From positions 124,001 through 188,000 of the forward strand of contig NZ_SACM01000003.1 of NCBI RefSeq assembly GCF_004004565.1: DNA of 64,000 bases, read 5' to 3'. Below, one piece after another: positions 37,170-45,678 of the stretch (positions are counted from its first letter, which is position 1; each line of letters opens with the position of its first letter). A model generated the notes under the pieces. It was given only the letters and a program-made list of their open reading frames with translations, searched no databases and was not told the origin of the DNA. The DNA comes from Inhella crocodyli (GTDB lineage: Bacteria > Pseudomonadota > Gammaproteobacteria > Burkholderiales > Burkholderiaceae_C). The translations under genes were made by a program, and so were the position numbers.

Positions 37170-39344
37170 TCAGGGGTTCACTTTCGGCAGCACGATGGGC
37201 GTCTCGACGCCGTCGCGTCGCTCCACCTTCGTGAACGGGGGCAGGCCGGCCAGCATCTGGCGGCCGAAGGCGGTGCCGCTCAGGCGGCCGTCGTAGCAAA
37301 CGAGCGTGGCGTGGTCGGTTTCGCTGCGGATGCCACGGCCCAGCCACTGCGCCAGGCGCACGGCGGTGGCGGGCACCACGGACTCGACGAAGGGGCTGCG
37401 TCCTTGCACCTGCAGCCACTCGGCGCGGGCCTCGGCCACGGGGTCGTCGGGACTGGCGAAGGGCAGCTTGGGCACGAAGACCCACTCGCACAGCTCGCCG
37501 GGCAGGTCCAGGCCCTCACCGAAGCTTTGCAGGCCGACCAGGATGGAGCGCTCGCCGCGCGCCACGGCCGCGCGGTGCTCGCGCAGCAGCCAGTCGCGCG
37601 GGCCCTCGCCTTGCACGCGCATCTGCTCGCGCACGTGCGCCGGTGCGGCGGCCACGATGGCGTTGAGCTGCACCCAGCTGCTGCACAGCACCAGCGCGCC
37701 GCGTTGCACTTGCTTCCAGTCTTGCAGCATCAGGCGCGCCACCTCGGCGGTGTGCTCTTGCGCCGCCTTGGGGCTGGCGCGGGTGGGCACGACGACAAGC
37801 TTGCCCTGGGTCGCGTGGTCGAAGGGGCTGCTGACCTCGCGCGTGAGCACGTGGGGCTTGCCGCTCAGGCCGGTCTCGCGCAGGAAGTGGTCGAAGCGGC
37901 CCAGGGCCTTGAGCGTGGCCGAGGTGACGACCACGGCGCGCATGGCGGGCCACAGGTGGCGGCGCAGCACGCTGCTGGCCAGCAAGGGGCAGGCCCGGGC
38001 GGTGACGCGCAGGTGCGCGCCGCCCAAACTGAAGTCCAGCCATTTGGCCACCGGGGGCTCGCCCTCGTCGGGTTCGCTCAGGGTGAGCTGGGCGGTTTCC
38101 AGCACGTCGGCCAGGCGTTTGAAGGGCGGGCCGATCTCGGCCACCTGCAGCGCGATGAGCGGGCCCAGGGTGTCGTCGGCGGCGCGCTCGGCCTTGAGGA
38201 AGGCCGAGAACTCGGTGGCCTTGTCGTGCAGGCGCTGCGCGCAGTCGCGCACCGCCTGCCAGGGGCCGACGAGGGCGGCGGGCAGCAGGCCGTGCTCGAA
38301 ACGCACGCGCGCGGGGGCCTGGGTGCCACGCCCCATTTCCTGCAGCTCGCTCACCGCGCCCCAGCCGGCCTCGGCCATCACGGCGCGCATCAGCTCGTCC
38401 AGGGCCTGGCTCAAGGGCGAGCCGCAGCCGTCGAAGCCCCCGGGGTAGCGCAGCAGCTGCGCGGCGTGCACCAGGGCCTTTTCCAGGCGCTGCAGCCAGC
38501 GGCGGTCGCTGAGCGTGGCCTCGCAGGCGAAGTGGGCCAGCGCGGTCTCGGCCAGGTGGTGGCCCTCGTCGAACACGAAGATGGCGCGGTCGCCGCTGGG
38601 CAGGCTGCTGGCGTCGCTGCGCAGGCTGGCCAGCACCAGGTCGTGGTTGGCCACCAGCACGTCGGCCTTGGCCGCGGCGCGCTTGGCGTCGAAGTAGGGG
38701 CAGTGGTGGAACTTGGGGCACTGGCGGCTGGTGCAGCTCATGCGATCGGCCGCGATGGCGTGCCACTGCACAAGGTCGTCGGGGCCCAGGCTGTCGCGCT
38801 CGCCGTCCCACTGGCCGGTGTCCCAGCGCTGGCGCAGCGCCTGCCAGCGCTCGATCGGCAACGTGGTCATGGGCTCGGGCTCGGCGGTTTCGTCGCCGGG
38901 CGGGGCCAGGTCGGCCAGCCCCACTTGCTCGCCGGTGCAGGCCTGCTCCAACTTCACCGGGCACAGGTAGCGGCCGCGGCCCTTGAGCAGGGCCACGGTG
39001 GGCGCCACCTCCAGCGCGTCGCCCAGCTCGGGCAGGTCCTTGCCGATGACTTGCTCTTGCAGCGCCACGGTGGAGGTGCTGACGACAACCTTGACGCCCG
39101 CGCGGCGCGCCAGGGTGATGGCGGCGGCGAGGTAGGCGCGCGTCTTGCCCACGCCGGTGCCGGCCTCGATCACGGCCACGCGCGTGGGGGCCTCGGGCTC
39201 GAAGGCGGCCTCGGCCAGGGCGTCGCCGATGGCCAGCAGCATTTCGCGTTGCCCGGCGCGCGGGGTGGCGCCGGGGACGGTGGCGATCAGGGTGTCGTAC
39301 AGCGCGTCGAGGTCGCGGTGCAGGTCGGCGGGGGAGACGGGCAT
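37170..39344 (-). CDS. dinG: ATP-dependent DNA helicase DinG (XPD-like, Fe-S)
   Basis: SF2 5'-3' helicase that resolves R-loops and forked DNA. The 724-residue product has Walker A EAGTGVGKTRAYL (about residue 50), a four-Cys iron-sulfur region (RYLCPVKLEQAC ... SCTSRQCPKFHHCPYF), the Walker B/DEAH variant FVFDEGHHLAE, and C-terminal motifs VLCSSWVQLNAIV, SILVGLQSFGEGLDLPGELC and WLGRGIRSETDHATLVCYDGR. I set the start at the ATG giving MPVSPADLHRDLDALYD; a longer upstream frame runs into the repeat element and is not convincing. The 574-bp inverted-repeat element lies just upstream of it. Confidence 0.94.
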   Translation of the reverse strand: MPVSPADLHRDLDALYDTLIATVPGATPRAGQREMLLAIGDALAEAAFEPEAPTRVAVIEAGTGVGKTRAYLAAAITLARRAGVKVVVSTSTVALQEQVIGKDLPELGDALEVAPTVALLKGRGRYLCPVKLEQACTGEQVGLADLAPPGDETAEPEPMTTLPIERWQALRQRWDTGQWDGERDSLGPDDLVQWHAIAADRMSCTSRQCPKFHHCPYFDAKRAAAKADVLVANHDLVLASLRSDASSLPSGDRAIFVFDEGHHLAETALAHFACEATLSDRRWLQRLEKALVHAAQLLRYPGGFDGCGSPLSQALDELMRAVMAEAGWGAVSELQEMGRGTQAPARVRFEHGLLPAALVGPWQAVRDCAQRLHDKATEFSAFLKAERAADDTLGPLIALQVAEIGPPFKRLADVLETAQLTLSEPDEGEPPVAKWLDFSLGGAHLRVTARACPLLASSVLRRHLWPAMRAVVVTSATLKALGRFDHFLRETGLSGKPHVLTREVSSPFDHATQGKLVVVPTRASPKAAQEHTAEVARLMLQDWKQVQRGALVLCSSWVQLNAIVAAAPAHVREQMRVQGEGPRDWLLREHRAAVARGERSILVGLQSFGEGLDLPGELCEWVFVPKLPFASPDDPVAEARAEWLQVQGRSPFVESVVPATAVRLAQWLGRGIRSETDHATLVCYDGRLSGTAFGRQMLAGLPPFTKVERRDGVETPIVLPKVNP

Positions 39345-39450
39345 GGGGGGCGGATTGTCTGGGGCCTGGGGCCCCGCGGCCCCCTCGTGGCGCTGTTGGG
39401 TGTGTTCAGTTCGAATCAATGACAGGTGCCGGTGCTTCTTCTGCGTTGCA

Positions 39451-39735
39451 GCCCGCAGGGGCTTCACCCCTGCACCCGACCCCCTTTTGTCTTGCCAAAA
39501 GGGGGGAAAAGCGCCCGCCCCGGCTCCAGCGCCCCAGCCTTCGGCTGGGGTTCCCTGCGCTGCTCGTTCCGGGGGGCTGCGGGATTGAACTCCCTGCGTT
39601 CGCTGCGCTCACTGCGGTCAGACAGCAATCCCGGGTCAGAGCTTGAAGCGCGCTTCGCGCGCGTCCCCCCTGCACTGCGCTGCTCGGCGCCTCCGAACGG
39701 GGCAAACAGCCGGAACAGCCCGGACTGCGGAGCGT
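39451..39735 (+). repeat. Left arm of the structured element
   Basis: Contains hairpins A (39455-39473, GCAGGGG/CCCCTGC), B (39480-39505, CCCCCTTTTG/CAAAAGGGGG), C (39532-39550, CCCCAGCC/GGCTGGGG) and D (39580-39633, CGGGATTG/CAATCCCG with a 38-nt loop), then a GCGCGC hairpin near 39650-39665. Confidence 0.75.
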
Positions 39736-39737
39736 TG

Positions 39738-40024
39738 CGCCGTTTCCCGGCTGCTGGCTGTTCGGCTGTTCGCCCCGTTTGACGAGCCGAGCAGCACAGC
39801 CGAGTCCGGCGCGCGCGTCAGCGCGCTTCGTGAACTGACTCCGCCCGACTGTCTGACCGCAGTGAGCGCAGCGAACGAAGGGAGTTTCGGGCGGGCCGGG
39901 CTTGGCGAGCAGCACAGGGAACCCCCGCCACCGGCGGGGGCGAAGGCTGCCGGGGCGGGCGGTTTTGGCTTCTTTTGACAAGACAAAAGAAGCCCGGGTG
40001 CAGGGGGTGGAACCCCCTGCGGGC
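39738..40024 (-). repeat. Right arm of the structured element
   Basis: Inverted, diverged copy of the left arm with the same hairpin order. Hairpins are A (40000-40020), B (39967-39994, GGCTTCTTTTG/CAAAAGAAGCC), C (39922-39940, CCCCCGCC/GGCGGGGG) and D (39841-39894, CCGCCCGA/TCGGGCGG with a 38-nt loop). Stems differ from the left arm but remain paired. Confidence 0.75.
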
Positions 40025-40040
40025 TCTCACAAACAGCGAG

Positions 40041-41723
40041 TCAATCCCCTCGAAGCCACCCCTCCCCCAACGCCCCCTGCAACCACCCCGCCAATCGCTC
40101 TGGCGCATCGAGCCACGCCAGCACCTCCGGCACCTCACACGCCCCGGTCACGCTGGCGCCAGCGCGCAAACCAGACAGGAACGCCGCCAACCCCGCGTCC
40201 ACCGTCTGGAAGTGCGGCCGCAGCCCTTGCCGCCACACCAAGAGCCAAGTGGGCTCGCTCAGGGCCACCACCGGCGGCACCTCCTCGTCGGCCTCGATGG
40301 CCTTCCACAGGCTCACGACGTTGGTCGTGATCGGCCGCAGGCGAACGCTGGGATGCAAGGGCGCCGCGCGCTGCAGCCACACGCCCTCGGCATCGGCCTG
40401 CGCCGCCGCGGCGTCGAGTGCGGGCACGTCGGGGCCGTCGAACGCGGTGCGAAGGTCCCAGTCCAGCTGGGCCAACTCGGCCAGCTCGGGGTTGTGCGGG
40501 TAGCGCGCGGCCAAGTGGGCGACAAAGGCCTCGCTGTAGCGGTTGAGGCTGCGCGCGCGTGGCGGGTGCTGCGGCGCGAAGGCGGTGGCCTCGGCGTGGA
40601 ACAGCTCGTCGCCCATGAAGCGGGCCGTCTTGGCGAAGGTGTCGGCCAGCACCTCGGCCAGGCGGGCGCGGTAGGCGTGGTGGTAGACGCCCAGGCGCTG
40701 CAGCGGGTCGGCGCCGGCGGGCGCGCGCAGCAGCGCGGCCGCGTCGGGGCGCTCGGCGGGCAGGGCCTCGGACAGCACGTGGTCGGCCACACGACGTTGG
40801 GTCGTGCCGAGGTCGGGCGCATCAGCTTGGCGACCGAACTCCAAAGGCGGCGCCGGTGTCACGGGCACGACCCCAGCGCCTTGCGCATCCACCTCGGCCG
40901 CGTGCCGTCGCGCCACGGCCAGCTCGGCCAGCAGCTCGGGCAGCGGCGGGATGTCGGCGTCGCGCTCGATCATGGCGGCCACGGGGCCGAACAGGCGGCG
41001 GGCCTCGCGGTACAGGGCCCAAACCTCGGGCGCCACGGGGTGGTCGTGGGTGTCGATCAGCAGCCCATCGCCTTCGCGCGCGGGCGAGTGCCCGGCGAGG
41101 TGGATCTGCTGGATGCGATGCGCCGGCAGCGCACGCAGGTAGCTCAAGGGGTCGAAGCCGTGGTTCACGCTGCTGACGAACACGTTGTTCACGTCCAGCA
41201 GCAGCAGGCAATCGGCCTCGTTGGCGATGTGGCTCAAGAACTGCCACTCGCTGTGCGCCGAGGCGCGGTAGTCCAAGTAGCTGGACACGTTCTCAATCAC
41301 CAGGCGGCGGCCCAAGGCGTCTTGCGCCTGGCGGATGTGGTCGATCACGAGGCGCGCGGCCTCGTCGGTGTAGGGCAAGGGGTAGAGGTCGTGCAGCTGC
41401 TCGGGACCGGGACCGATCCAGCACAGGTGGTCCGACACCCACAGGGGCTCGACGCGGTCGGCCAGGGCCTTCACGCGCGCCAGGTAAGCGCGGTCCAGGC
41501 CCGAGGCGGCGCCAAGGGACATGGCCACGCCGTGCATCGCCATGGGCACGTCGCGGCGGAGGCGGTCCAGCACCTGCAGTGGCTTGCCGCCCTCCACCAA
41601 ATAGTTGTCCGTGATGATTTCCAGCCAGTCCACGGGCTGGGGCGCCGCCAAGAAGTCGGCGTAGTGCGCGGTGCGCAGGCCCAGGCCGAAGCCGGTGCCG
41701 CATTGGGCGATGGAAGCGTTCAT
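40041..41723 (-). CDS. Fused MNIO oxidase-partner protein of a bufferin locus (DUF692-DUF2063, BufB-BufC)
   Basis: The 560-residue product joins two families usually encoded separately. Residues about 1-280 are the DUF692 (MNIO) TIM-barrel iron oxidase: PMAMHGVAMSLG, VIENVSSYLDY, LLLLDVNNVFVSSVNHGFDP, QQIHLAGHSPAREG, LIDTHDHPV and MIERDADIPPL supply the His/Asp/Glu/Asn metal ligands. After a linker, residues about 310-430 match DUF2063 (TQRRVADHVL...RLGVYHHAYRARLAEVLADTF), the recognition partner. A C-terminal part to 560 resembles the rest of BufC-type proteins. In characterised homologues MNIO-partner pairs convert Cys of a precursor into thiooxazoles that bind copper. The likely precursor gene lies 58 nt upstream. 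The ATG chosen is four codons after a possible GTG. Confidence 0.9.
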   Translation of the reverse strand: MNASIAQCGTGFGLGLRTAHYADFLAAPQPVDWLEIITDNYLVEGGKPLQVLDRLRRDVPMAMHGVAMSLGAASGLDRAYLARVKALADRVEPLWVSDHLCWIGPGPEQLHDLYPLPYTDEAARLVIDHIRQAQDALGRRLVIENVSSYLDYRASAHSEWQFLSHIANEADCLLLLDVNNVFVSSVNHGFDPLSYLRALPAHRIQQIHLAGHSPAREGDGLLIDTHDHPVAPEVWALYREARRLFGPVAAMIERDADIPPLPELLAELAVARRHAAEVDAQGAGVVPVTPAPPLEFGRQADAPDLGTTQRRVADHVLSEALPAERPDAAALLRAPAGADPLQRLGVYHHAYRARLAEVLADTFAKTARFMGDELFHAEATAFAPQHPPRARSLNRYSEAFVAHLAARYPHNPELAELAQLDWDLRTAFDGPDVPALDAAAAQADAEGVWLQRAAPLHPSVRLRPITTNVVSLWKAIEADEEVPPVVALSEPTWLLVWRQGLRPHFQTVDAGLAAFLSGLRAGASVTGACEVPEVLAWLDAPERLAGWLQGALGEGWLRGD

Positions 41724-41781
41724 GGGGTCGCCCACAGCGCTGCGCCAGGACCCGCCCGGCGCAGCTGGGTTCGTGACGCGA

Positions 41782-42066
41782 TCAGGCCTTGATGTCGCCG
41801 ATGGTGCCGCCGTCCTTCAGGCATTCCATCGCGGTCTTGGCCTTGAAGCCGTGGCCCTTGCAGCCGTTTTGGCCCTTGCAGTTGTGCTCGGTGGTCTTGC
41901 AGTCGCTGTTGCCCTTGCAGTCGTGCACGTTGTAGCAATGCACCTTGTCGTTGGCGGCGATGGCCTTGCCCGTCGAGCCCTTGGGCGCGTCGGCGGCGAA
42001 GGCGGAGGCCGACAAGGCCAGCAGGGCGGCGGTCATGGCGAAGGAAGCGGCGGTCTTGGTGCTCAT
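41782..42066 (-). CDS. BufA2-like bufferin precursor (secreted Cys-rich peptide)
   Basis: Presumed RiPP precursor of a periplasmic metal-binding bufferin. The 94-residue product has a Sec signal peptide (residues 1-24, ending AFA) and a core with six Cys (44, 50, 56, 63, 69, 82), four of them in repeated CK(G/T) units: DCKG, DCKT, NCKG and GCKG. This spacing is typical of the BufA2 precursor group, whose Cys are modified by the MNIO enzyme. A GGAG ribosome binding site stands 6 nt before the ATG. It is first in the run with the BufB-BufC fusion; no DoxX-type bufD gene follows. The modification itself is inferred. Confidence 0.85.
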   Translation of the reverse strand: MSTKTAASFAMTAALLALSASAFAADAPKGSTGKAIAANDKVHCYNVHDCKGNSDCKTTEHNCKGQNGCKGHGFKAKTAMECLKDGGTIGDIKA

Positions 42067-42165
42067 GGGAATCTCCAAAAAGGATGAGGTGGGAAGGGCA
42101 GGCCGTCCGGCGCTTTGGGGGTTGCATCGTTCGGTCTGAGCATGAGTCGACCGACCCACGACATC

Positions 42166-42193
42166 CTTACGCCGCCCACCGCAAAAAAGTTTC
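42166..42193 (-). promoter_or_regulatory. ECF-sigma-like promoter of the bufferin locus
   Basis: On the minus strand, GAAACTT (42193-42187) and CGTAAG (42171-42166) are separated by 15 nt. This resembles ECF-type -35 and -10 elements (GAAC-TT like, and CGT-like) and would start transcription about 90 nt before the precursor ATG. MNIO loci are often under ECF or metal-stress control. No ECF sigma gene is in the window. Confidence 0.4.
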
Positions 42194-42241
42194 ACGGCGC
42201 CGCTGCCTACACTGCCGCGCCCCGTTCCTGCCTTGCCCACC

Positions 42242-44149
42242 GTGCCCCGTTTCGCTCCGCTGTTGCTCTTGATTGGCCCCGCGTTGGCCGCCGCACAAGG
42301 CGCCGCCGTGTCCGCCGCCGACGACGCCTTCGGCACCAGCGTGGGCCGCGAAAGCATCGGCCTGTACTCGGCGAGCAGCGTGCGCGGCTTCTCGCCCACG
42401 GCCGCGGGCAATGTGCGCATCGAAGGCCTGTACTTCGACCAGGTGTGGAACCTGCCGCAGCGCCTGCGCGGCGCCCAGGCCATCCGCGTGGGCCTGAGCG
42501 CGCAGGGCCAGGCCTTTCCGGCGCCCACCGGCGTGGTGGACGTGCGCCTGCGCCGCCCGGGCGAGCGCGCCAGCGTGGACCTGGCCGTGGGCGGCGACGC
42601 CTGGGGCGGCCGCTACGTGGAGCTGGACGGCAGCCGGCCGCTGGGCGCGGGCTGGTCGGTGCAAGGCGGCGTGCAGGCCACGCACACCGAGTACGGCAAC
42701 GGCACCGACGCCAACAACACCACCGCCGCGCTGGCCCTGCGCTGGCGGCCCGACACCCACACCGACGCCACGGTGTTCTGGGCCCGCACCGACACCACGC
42801 ACGACCAGATCGGCCCCCTGCTGCAACCCGGCTACGCCGGCCTGCCGCCTTTCAGCCCGCCTCGCCAGTTCCAAGGCCCCAGCTGGGCGGCTTACCAAGG
42901 CGTGGGCTTGAACCGCGGCCTGCTGTTGCGCCATGCGCTCGATCCCGCTTGGACCCTGCGCCTGGGCCTGTTCCATTCCGAGTTCGACGACCGCGCCAGC
43001 TTCGCCAACCTGATGCTGGACCTGCAGCCCGACGGCACGGGCCTGCGCCGCGTGATCAAGGACCCGCCGTCCAAGGTCGCATCCGACAGCGGCGAGCTGC
43101 GCCTGACCCGCCACTGGGCGGACGGCGACTGGCAGCACCGCCTGAGCCTGCAGGCCAGCGGCCGCTCGCGCACCCGCCTGGTGGGCGGCTCGCAGAGCCT
43201 GGACTACGGCCGCATGGCCATCTACGCGCCCTTCGAGCCCTCTCAGCCCAGCTGGGCCTTTGGCGAGCGCACGCACGACCGCGTGCTGCAGCGCAGCGGC
43301 GGCTTGGCCTATGGCCTGCAGTGGGCGCGCCAGGTCGAGGCCAGCGTGGCCTTGCAGCGCAGCGACTACCGCAAGACGGTGCAAAGCCCCTCCGCATCGG
43401 GCACCCCGCGCGCCGCCACCGCCAGCCAACCCTGGCTGCCCATGGCCAACGGCGCCTGGCACTTGAGCCCCACGCTGGCGGTTTACGCCGGCTTCACGCA
43501 AGGCCTGGAAGAAAGCGGCGTGGCCCCGGCCAACGCCAGCAACCGCAACCAGGCCATGCCCGCGCTGCAAACCACGCAGCGCGACGCCGGCCTGCGCTGG
43601 CAGGCCACGCCCGGTCTCAAGCTGGTGGCCGGCGTGTTCGACGTGCGCAAGCCCTACTACAACCTCGACGCCGCCAACCTCTTCACCGAGCTGGGCGAGG
43701 TGCGCCACCGCGGCGTGGAGCTGTCGCTCAGCGGCGCGCTGTCCCCCGAGTGGCAGCTGGTCACCGGCGCCGTGCTGATGCGCCCCCGCGTCAGCGGCGA
43801 GGCCGTGCGCCTGGGCCGCGTGGGCGAGCGCCCCGTGGGCCAAGCCGAACGCAGCGGCCGCCTGAACCTGGTGTGGCGCCCCGCCGCGCTGGGCGGCGCC
43901 GCCTTCGACCTGGGCCTGGCCCACACCGGCCCCATCACCGCCACGCGCGACAACCGCGTGAACCTGCCGGCGCTGACCGAGCTCGACCTGGGCGCCCGCT
44001 GGACCTTCCAGCTCGGGCCCCAAGCCCTCACGGCCCGCGTGCTGATGACGAACGCGCTGAACCACCGCAGCTTCGAGCTGCGCGGCAGCGGGCTCTACGT
44101 CGAGCGCCCGGGGCGCCTGCTTCAGGCGAGCCTCAGCGCGGCGCTGTGA
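42242..44149 (+). CDS. TonB-dependent receptor, ligand unknown
   Basis: Outer-membrane beta-barrel receptor of about 635 residues. After a short signal peptide ([14 protein letters not shown]) comes a plug-like region, [20 protein letters not shown] and [20 protein letters not shown] (about residues 35-75), then many alternating aromatic beta strands and a TonB-receptor-type end ([18 protein letters not shown]). No clear TonB box is visible between the signal peptide and the plug. I use the GTG start; a TTG three codons upstream is equally possible and neither has a good ribosome binding site. It is divergent from the bufferin genes, so a role in metal or metallophore uptake is a reasonable guess. 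Confidence 0.8.
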   Translation: MPRFAPLLLLIGPALAAAQGAAVSAADDAFGTSVGRESIGLYSASSVRGFSPTAAGNVRIEGLYFDQVWNLPQRLRGAQAIRVGLSAQGQAFPAPTGVVDVRLRRPGERASVDLAVGGDAWGGRYVELDGSRPLGAGWSVQGGVQATHTEYGNGTDANNTTAALALRWRPDTHTDATVFWARTDTTHDQIGPLLQPGYAGLPPFSPPRQFQGPSWAAYQGVGLNRGLLLRHALDPAWTLRLGLFHSEFDDRASFANLMLDLQPDGTGLRRVIKDPPSKVASDSGELRLTRHWADGDWQHRLSLQASGRSRTRLVGGSQSLDYGRMAIYAPFEPSQPSWAFGERTHDRVLQRSGGLAYGLQWARQVEASVALQRSDYRKTVQSPSASGTPRAATASQPWLPMANGAWHLSPTLAVYAGFTQGLEESGVAPANASNRNQAMPALQTTQRDAGLRWQATPGLKLVAGVFDVRKPYYNLDAANLFTELGEVRHRGVELSLSGALSPEWQLVTGAVLMRPRVSGEAVRLGRVGERPVGQAERSGRLNLVWRPAALGGAAFDLGLAHTGPITATRDNRVNLPALTELDLGARWTFQLGPQALTARVLMTNALNHRSFELRGSGLYVERPGRLLQASLSAAL

Positions 44150-44675
44150 ACCCGTCGCGGCCGGGGAAGTCCGACCCGCCGCCGCTCGCGCTGTGCGCGA
44201 TCTTGGCCACGGCCAAGGCGGTGGCCAGCTTGGGCACCAGCACCGCCCACCCCAGGCTGCCGAGCGCCGACGCGTAGAACCCGTGCTCGGGGACCCAAAC
44301 GAAGGACTGCGCGCCTTCGATGGCCAGCACCGCATGCCCCTTGAACTGGGCCCAGGTCCATGCGGCAGGCACGTCCCAAAAGATCCAAGCGTGCTGGACC
44401 CCCAGCGCGAGCCCCGGCAGGGCCAAGCCCACGGCGGCCAACAGCACCAGGTCCCACCGGTCCGCCCGGTAGGCGCGCTGGCGCGCCACCCAGACGAAGC
44501 CCGCCATGGCCGCGCCGCTGCCCAGCAGCGTCCCGACGGGCAGCAGGAGCCAGGCCACGGCGCCCAGCAGGTCCAAGCCCAGCGCCTGCTGCACGATGAG
44601 CTGCACCAGCAACACGTTGAGGGCACCCAGGGCCAAGGCCAGCCAGGGAGCGCCTCGGGGCGCGCGCACGCTCAT
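44133..44675 (-). CDS. Small integral membrane protein of unknown function
   Basis: The 180-residue product has about four hydrophobic segments (LALALGALNVLLVQLIV, LLGAVAWLLLPVGTLLGSGA, LVLLAAVGLALPGLALGV and a C-terminal LGSLGWAVLVPKLATALAV), so it is an inner-membrane protein. No catalytic or transport motif is visible and I recognise no family. The start ATG overlaps the stop of the upstream GNAT gene (ATGA), which makes it the last gene of a four-gene run with the LplT-PlsC fusion. Its 3' end overlaps the convergent TonB-receptor gene by 17 bp. Confidence 0.65.
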   Translation of the reverse strand: MSVRAPRGAPWLALALGALNVLLVQLIVQQALGLDLLGAVAWLLLPVGTLLGSGAAMAGFVWVARQRAYRADRWDLVLLAAVGLALPGLALGVQHAWIFWDVPAAWTWAQFKGHAVLAIEGAQSFVWVPEHGFYASALGSLGWAVLVPKLATALAVAKIAHSASGGGSDFPGRDGFTAPR

Positions 44676-45244
44676 GGGCCCCACTCCGGCGGACGCACGA
44701 AGTCCGGGTTGGTCCGCTCGGTCAGCAGGTGGTCGCGCCAGGCGCCATCGATGAACAGGTAGTCCCGTGCCAGCCCCAGCGGCCGAAAGCCCAGGCGCTG
44801 CAGCACGGCGGCGCTGCGCGCGTTCTCGGGGCGGTAGGCGGCCTGCAGGCGGTGCAGGTTCAGCGGCCCGAAGGCTTCGCCGACGACAGCCTGCAGGGCC
44901 TCGTGCATCAGGCCGGCGCCTTGGTGGGCGGCGTCCAGCGCGTAGCCGAGCGAGGCGCCCTGGTGCGGGCCGCGCGCCACGTTGCTGAGCGAGGCCGAGC
45001 CGATCACGACCTGGGGCGCGTCGTGCCGCGTCAAGAACCAGCGGTAGGCACTGCCGTTGGCCTGCGCCAGCGCTTGACTGGCCAGCAGCTCGCGCTGGTG
45101 CGCGGCGGTGTGCAGGCCCGCCGGGCGGGGCGGGTCCCAGGGGGCGAAGTGCTCGCTGTTGCGGCGCAGGAAGTCGGCCACCGCCTCGGCCAGGTCGGCG
45201 TGCGGCGCGCGCAGCAGCAGGCGAGCGGTGCGCAGCGCGTGCAT
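44672..45244 (-). CDS. RimJ/RimL-type GNAT acetyltransferase
   Basis: The 190-residue product begins with the LRTARLLLRAPHADLAEAV opening typical of the RimJ/RimL group, continues with VIGSASLSNVARGPHQGASLGYALDAAHQGAGLMHEAL (acetyl-CoA binding region) and ends the core with LHRLQAAYRPENARSAAVLQ. It resembles enzymes that acetylate protein N-termini or antibiotics; the substrate is unknown. Its ATG shares one base with the stop of the YcxB-like gene upstream (TGATG) and its stop overlaps the next gene, so it is part of a coupled run. Confidence 0.85.
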   Translation of the reverse strand: MHALRTARLLLRAPHADLAEAVADFLRRNSEHFAPWDPPRPAGLHTAAHQRELLASQALAQANGSAYRWFLTRHDAPQVVIGSASLSNVARGPHQGASLGYALDAAHQGAGLMHEALQAVVGEAFGPLNLHRLQAAYRPENARSAAVLQRLGFRPLGLARDYLFIDGAWRDHLLTERTNPDFVRPPEWGP

Positions 45245-45672
45245 CAGGTCGGCGCAGTCCAAAGCGCCGGCGGAACGAGCGAGATCAGCGCCTCCTCCTG
45301 CGCCGCGTCCACGCACTCTTTGGGGATGAACATGGCGCTGCGTTCGGTGTGGAACAACCAGCCCGAAGGCAACGCCTGCGCGCGTCGGAAGCCCGACCAT
45401 GGAAGACCTTGCGGACCAAAGCCGTCGCTGTCGCGGGTCAGGCCCTCAGCGTCCAACCGGAACAGGCAGTGCCCCATGCTGCGGCGCTTGCGCCACCACA
45501 CCAGGGGCACGACCAGCTGCCAAAACCCGAGAGACGCGGCCCGTTCCCACCGGTTCAGCGGCCGGCCGATTTTTTCGCCGGCTTCCGTTATGGCCTCGGT
45601 CCAGCGCTCGGTGGTCACGGCCCGGTAGGCGCGCAGGCTGTAGTCCACGTGGATGGTCAATGGTGCTTGCAT
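45244..45672 (-). CDS. YcxB-like domain protein
   Basis: The 142-residue product has an N-terminal soluble part (ITIHVDYSLRAYRAVTTERW-like start), one or two hydrophobic segments (ASLGFWQLVVPLVWW, about 48-62) and a C-terminal region LRDSDGFGPQGLPWSGFRRA followed by WLFHTERSAMFIPKECV. That region matches the YcxB-like C-terminal domain: a small beta-rich unit with a conserved WSGF-type turn and an IPKE-type end. Function is unknown. It starts 6 nt after the LplT-PlsC stop. Confidence 0.65.
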   Translation of the reverse strand: MQAPLTIHVDYSLRAYRAVTTERWTEAITEAGEKIGRPLNRWERAASLGFWQLVVPLVWWRKRRSMGHCLFRLDAEGLTRDSDGFGPQGLPWSGFRRAQALPSGWLFHTERSAMFIPKECVDAAQEEALISLVPPALWTAPT

Positions 45673-45678
45673 GAAATC

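Larger units (their letters stand above)
39451..40024. repeat. 574-bp structured element made of two inverted, diverged arms
   Basis: The whole dinG-bufBC gap (696 bp) is filled by this element and has no convincing gene. Two arms face each other about a centre near 39737. They share GCCCGCAGG...TGCACCC ends, a CTTTTGTCTTG-(C/T)-CAAAAG core, a TTCCCTG-GCTGCTCG string, a 29-bp identical stretch (39597-39625 against 39849-39877) and paired CGGGGCRAACAGCC segments near the centre. Short open frames on both strands have repeated low-complexity translations and no start signals. The layout recalls a very large REPIN-like palindrome or a pair of structured RNAs. I cannot name a described family. 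Confidence 0.85.

Noticed and set aside
39406-39986. Several open frames of 75-190 codons on both strands inside the structured element
   Set aside because: They read the same repeats in different frames, lack ribosome binding sites and resemble spurious proteins annotated from repeats in related genomes.
39451-40024. Interpretation of the element as an insertion sequence
   Set aside because: No transposase frame, no short terminal repeats with target-site duplication; the arms themselves are the whole element.
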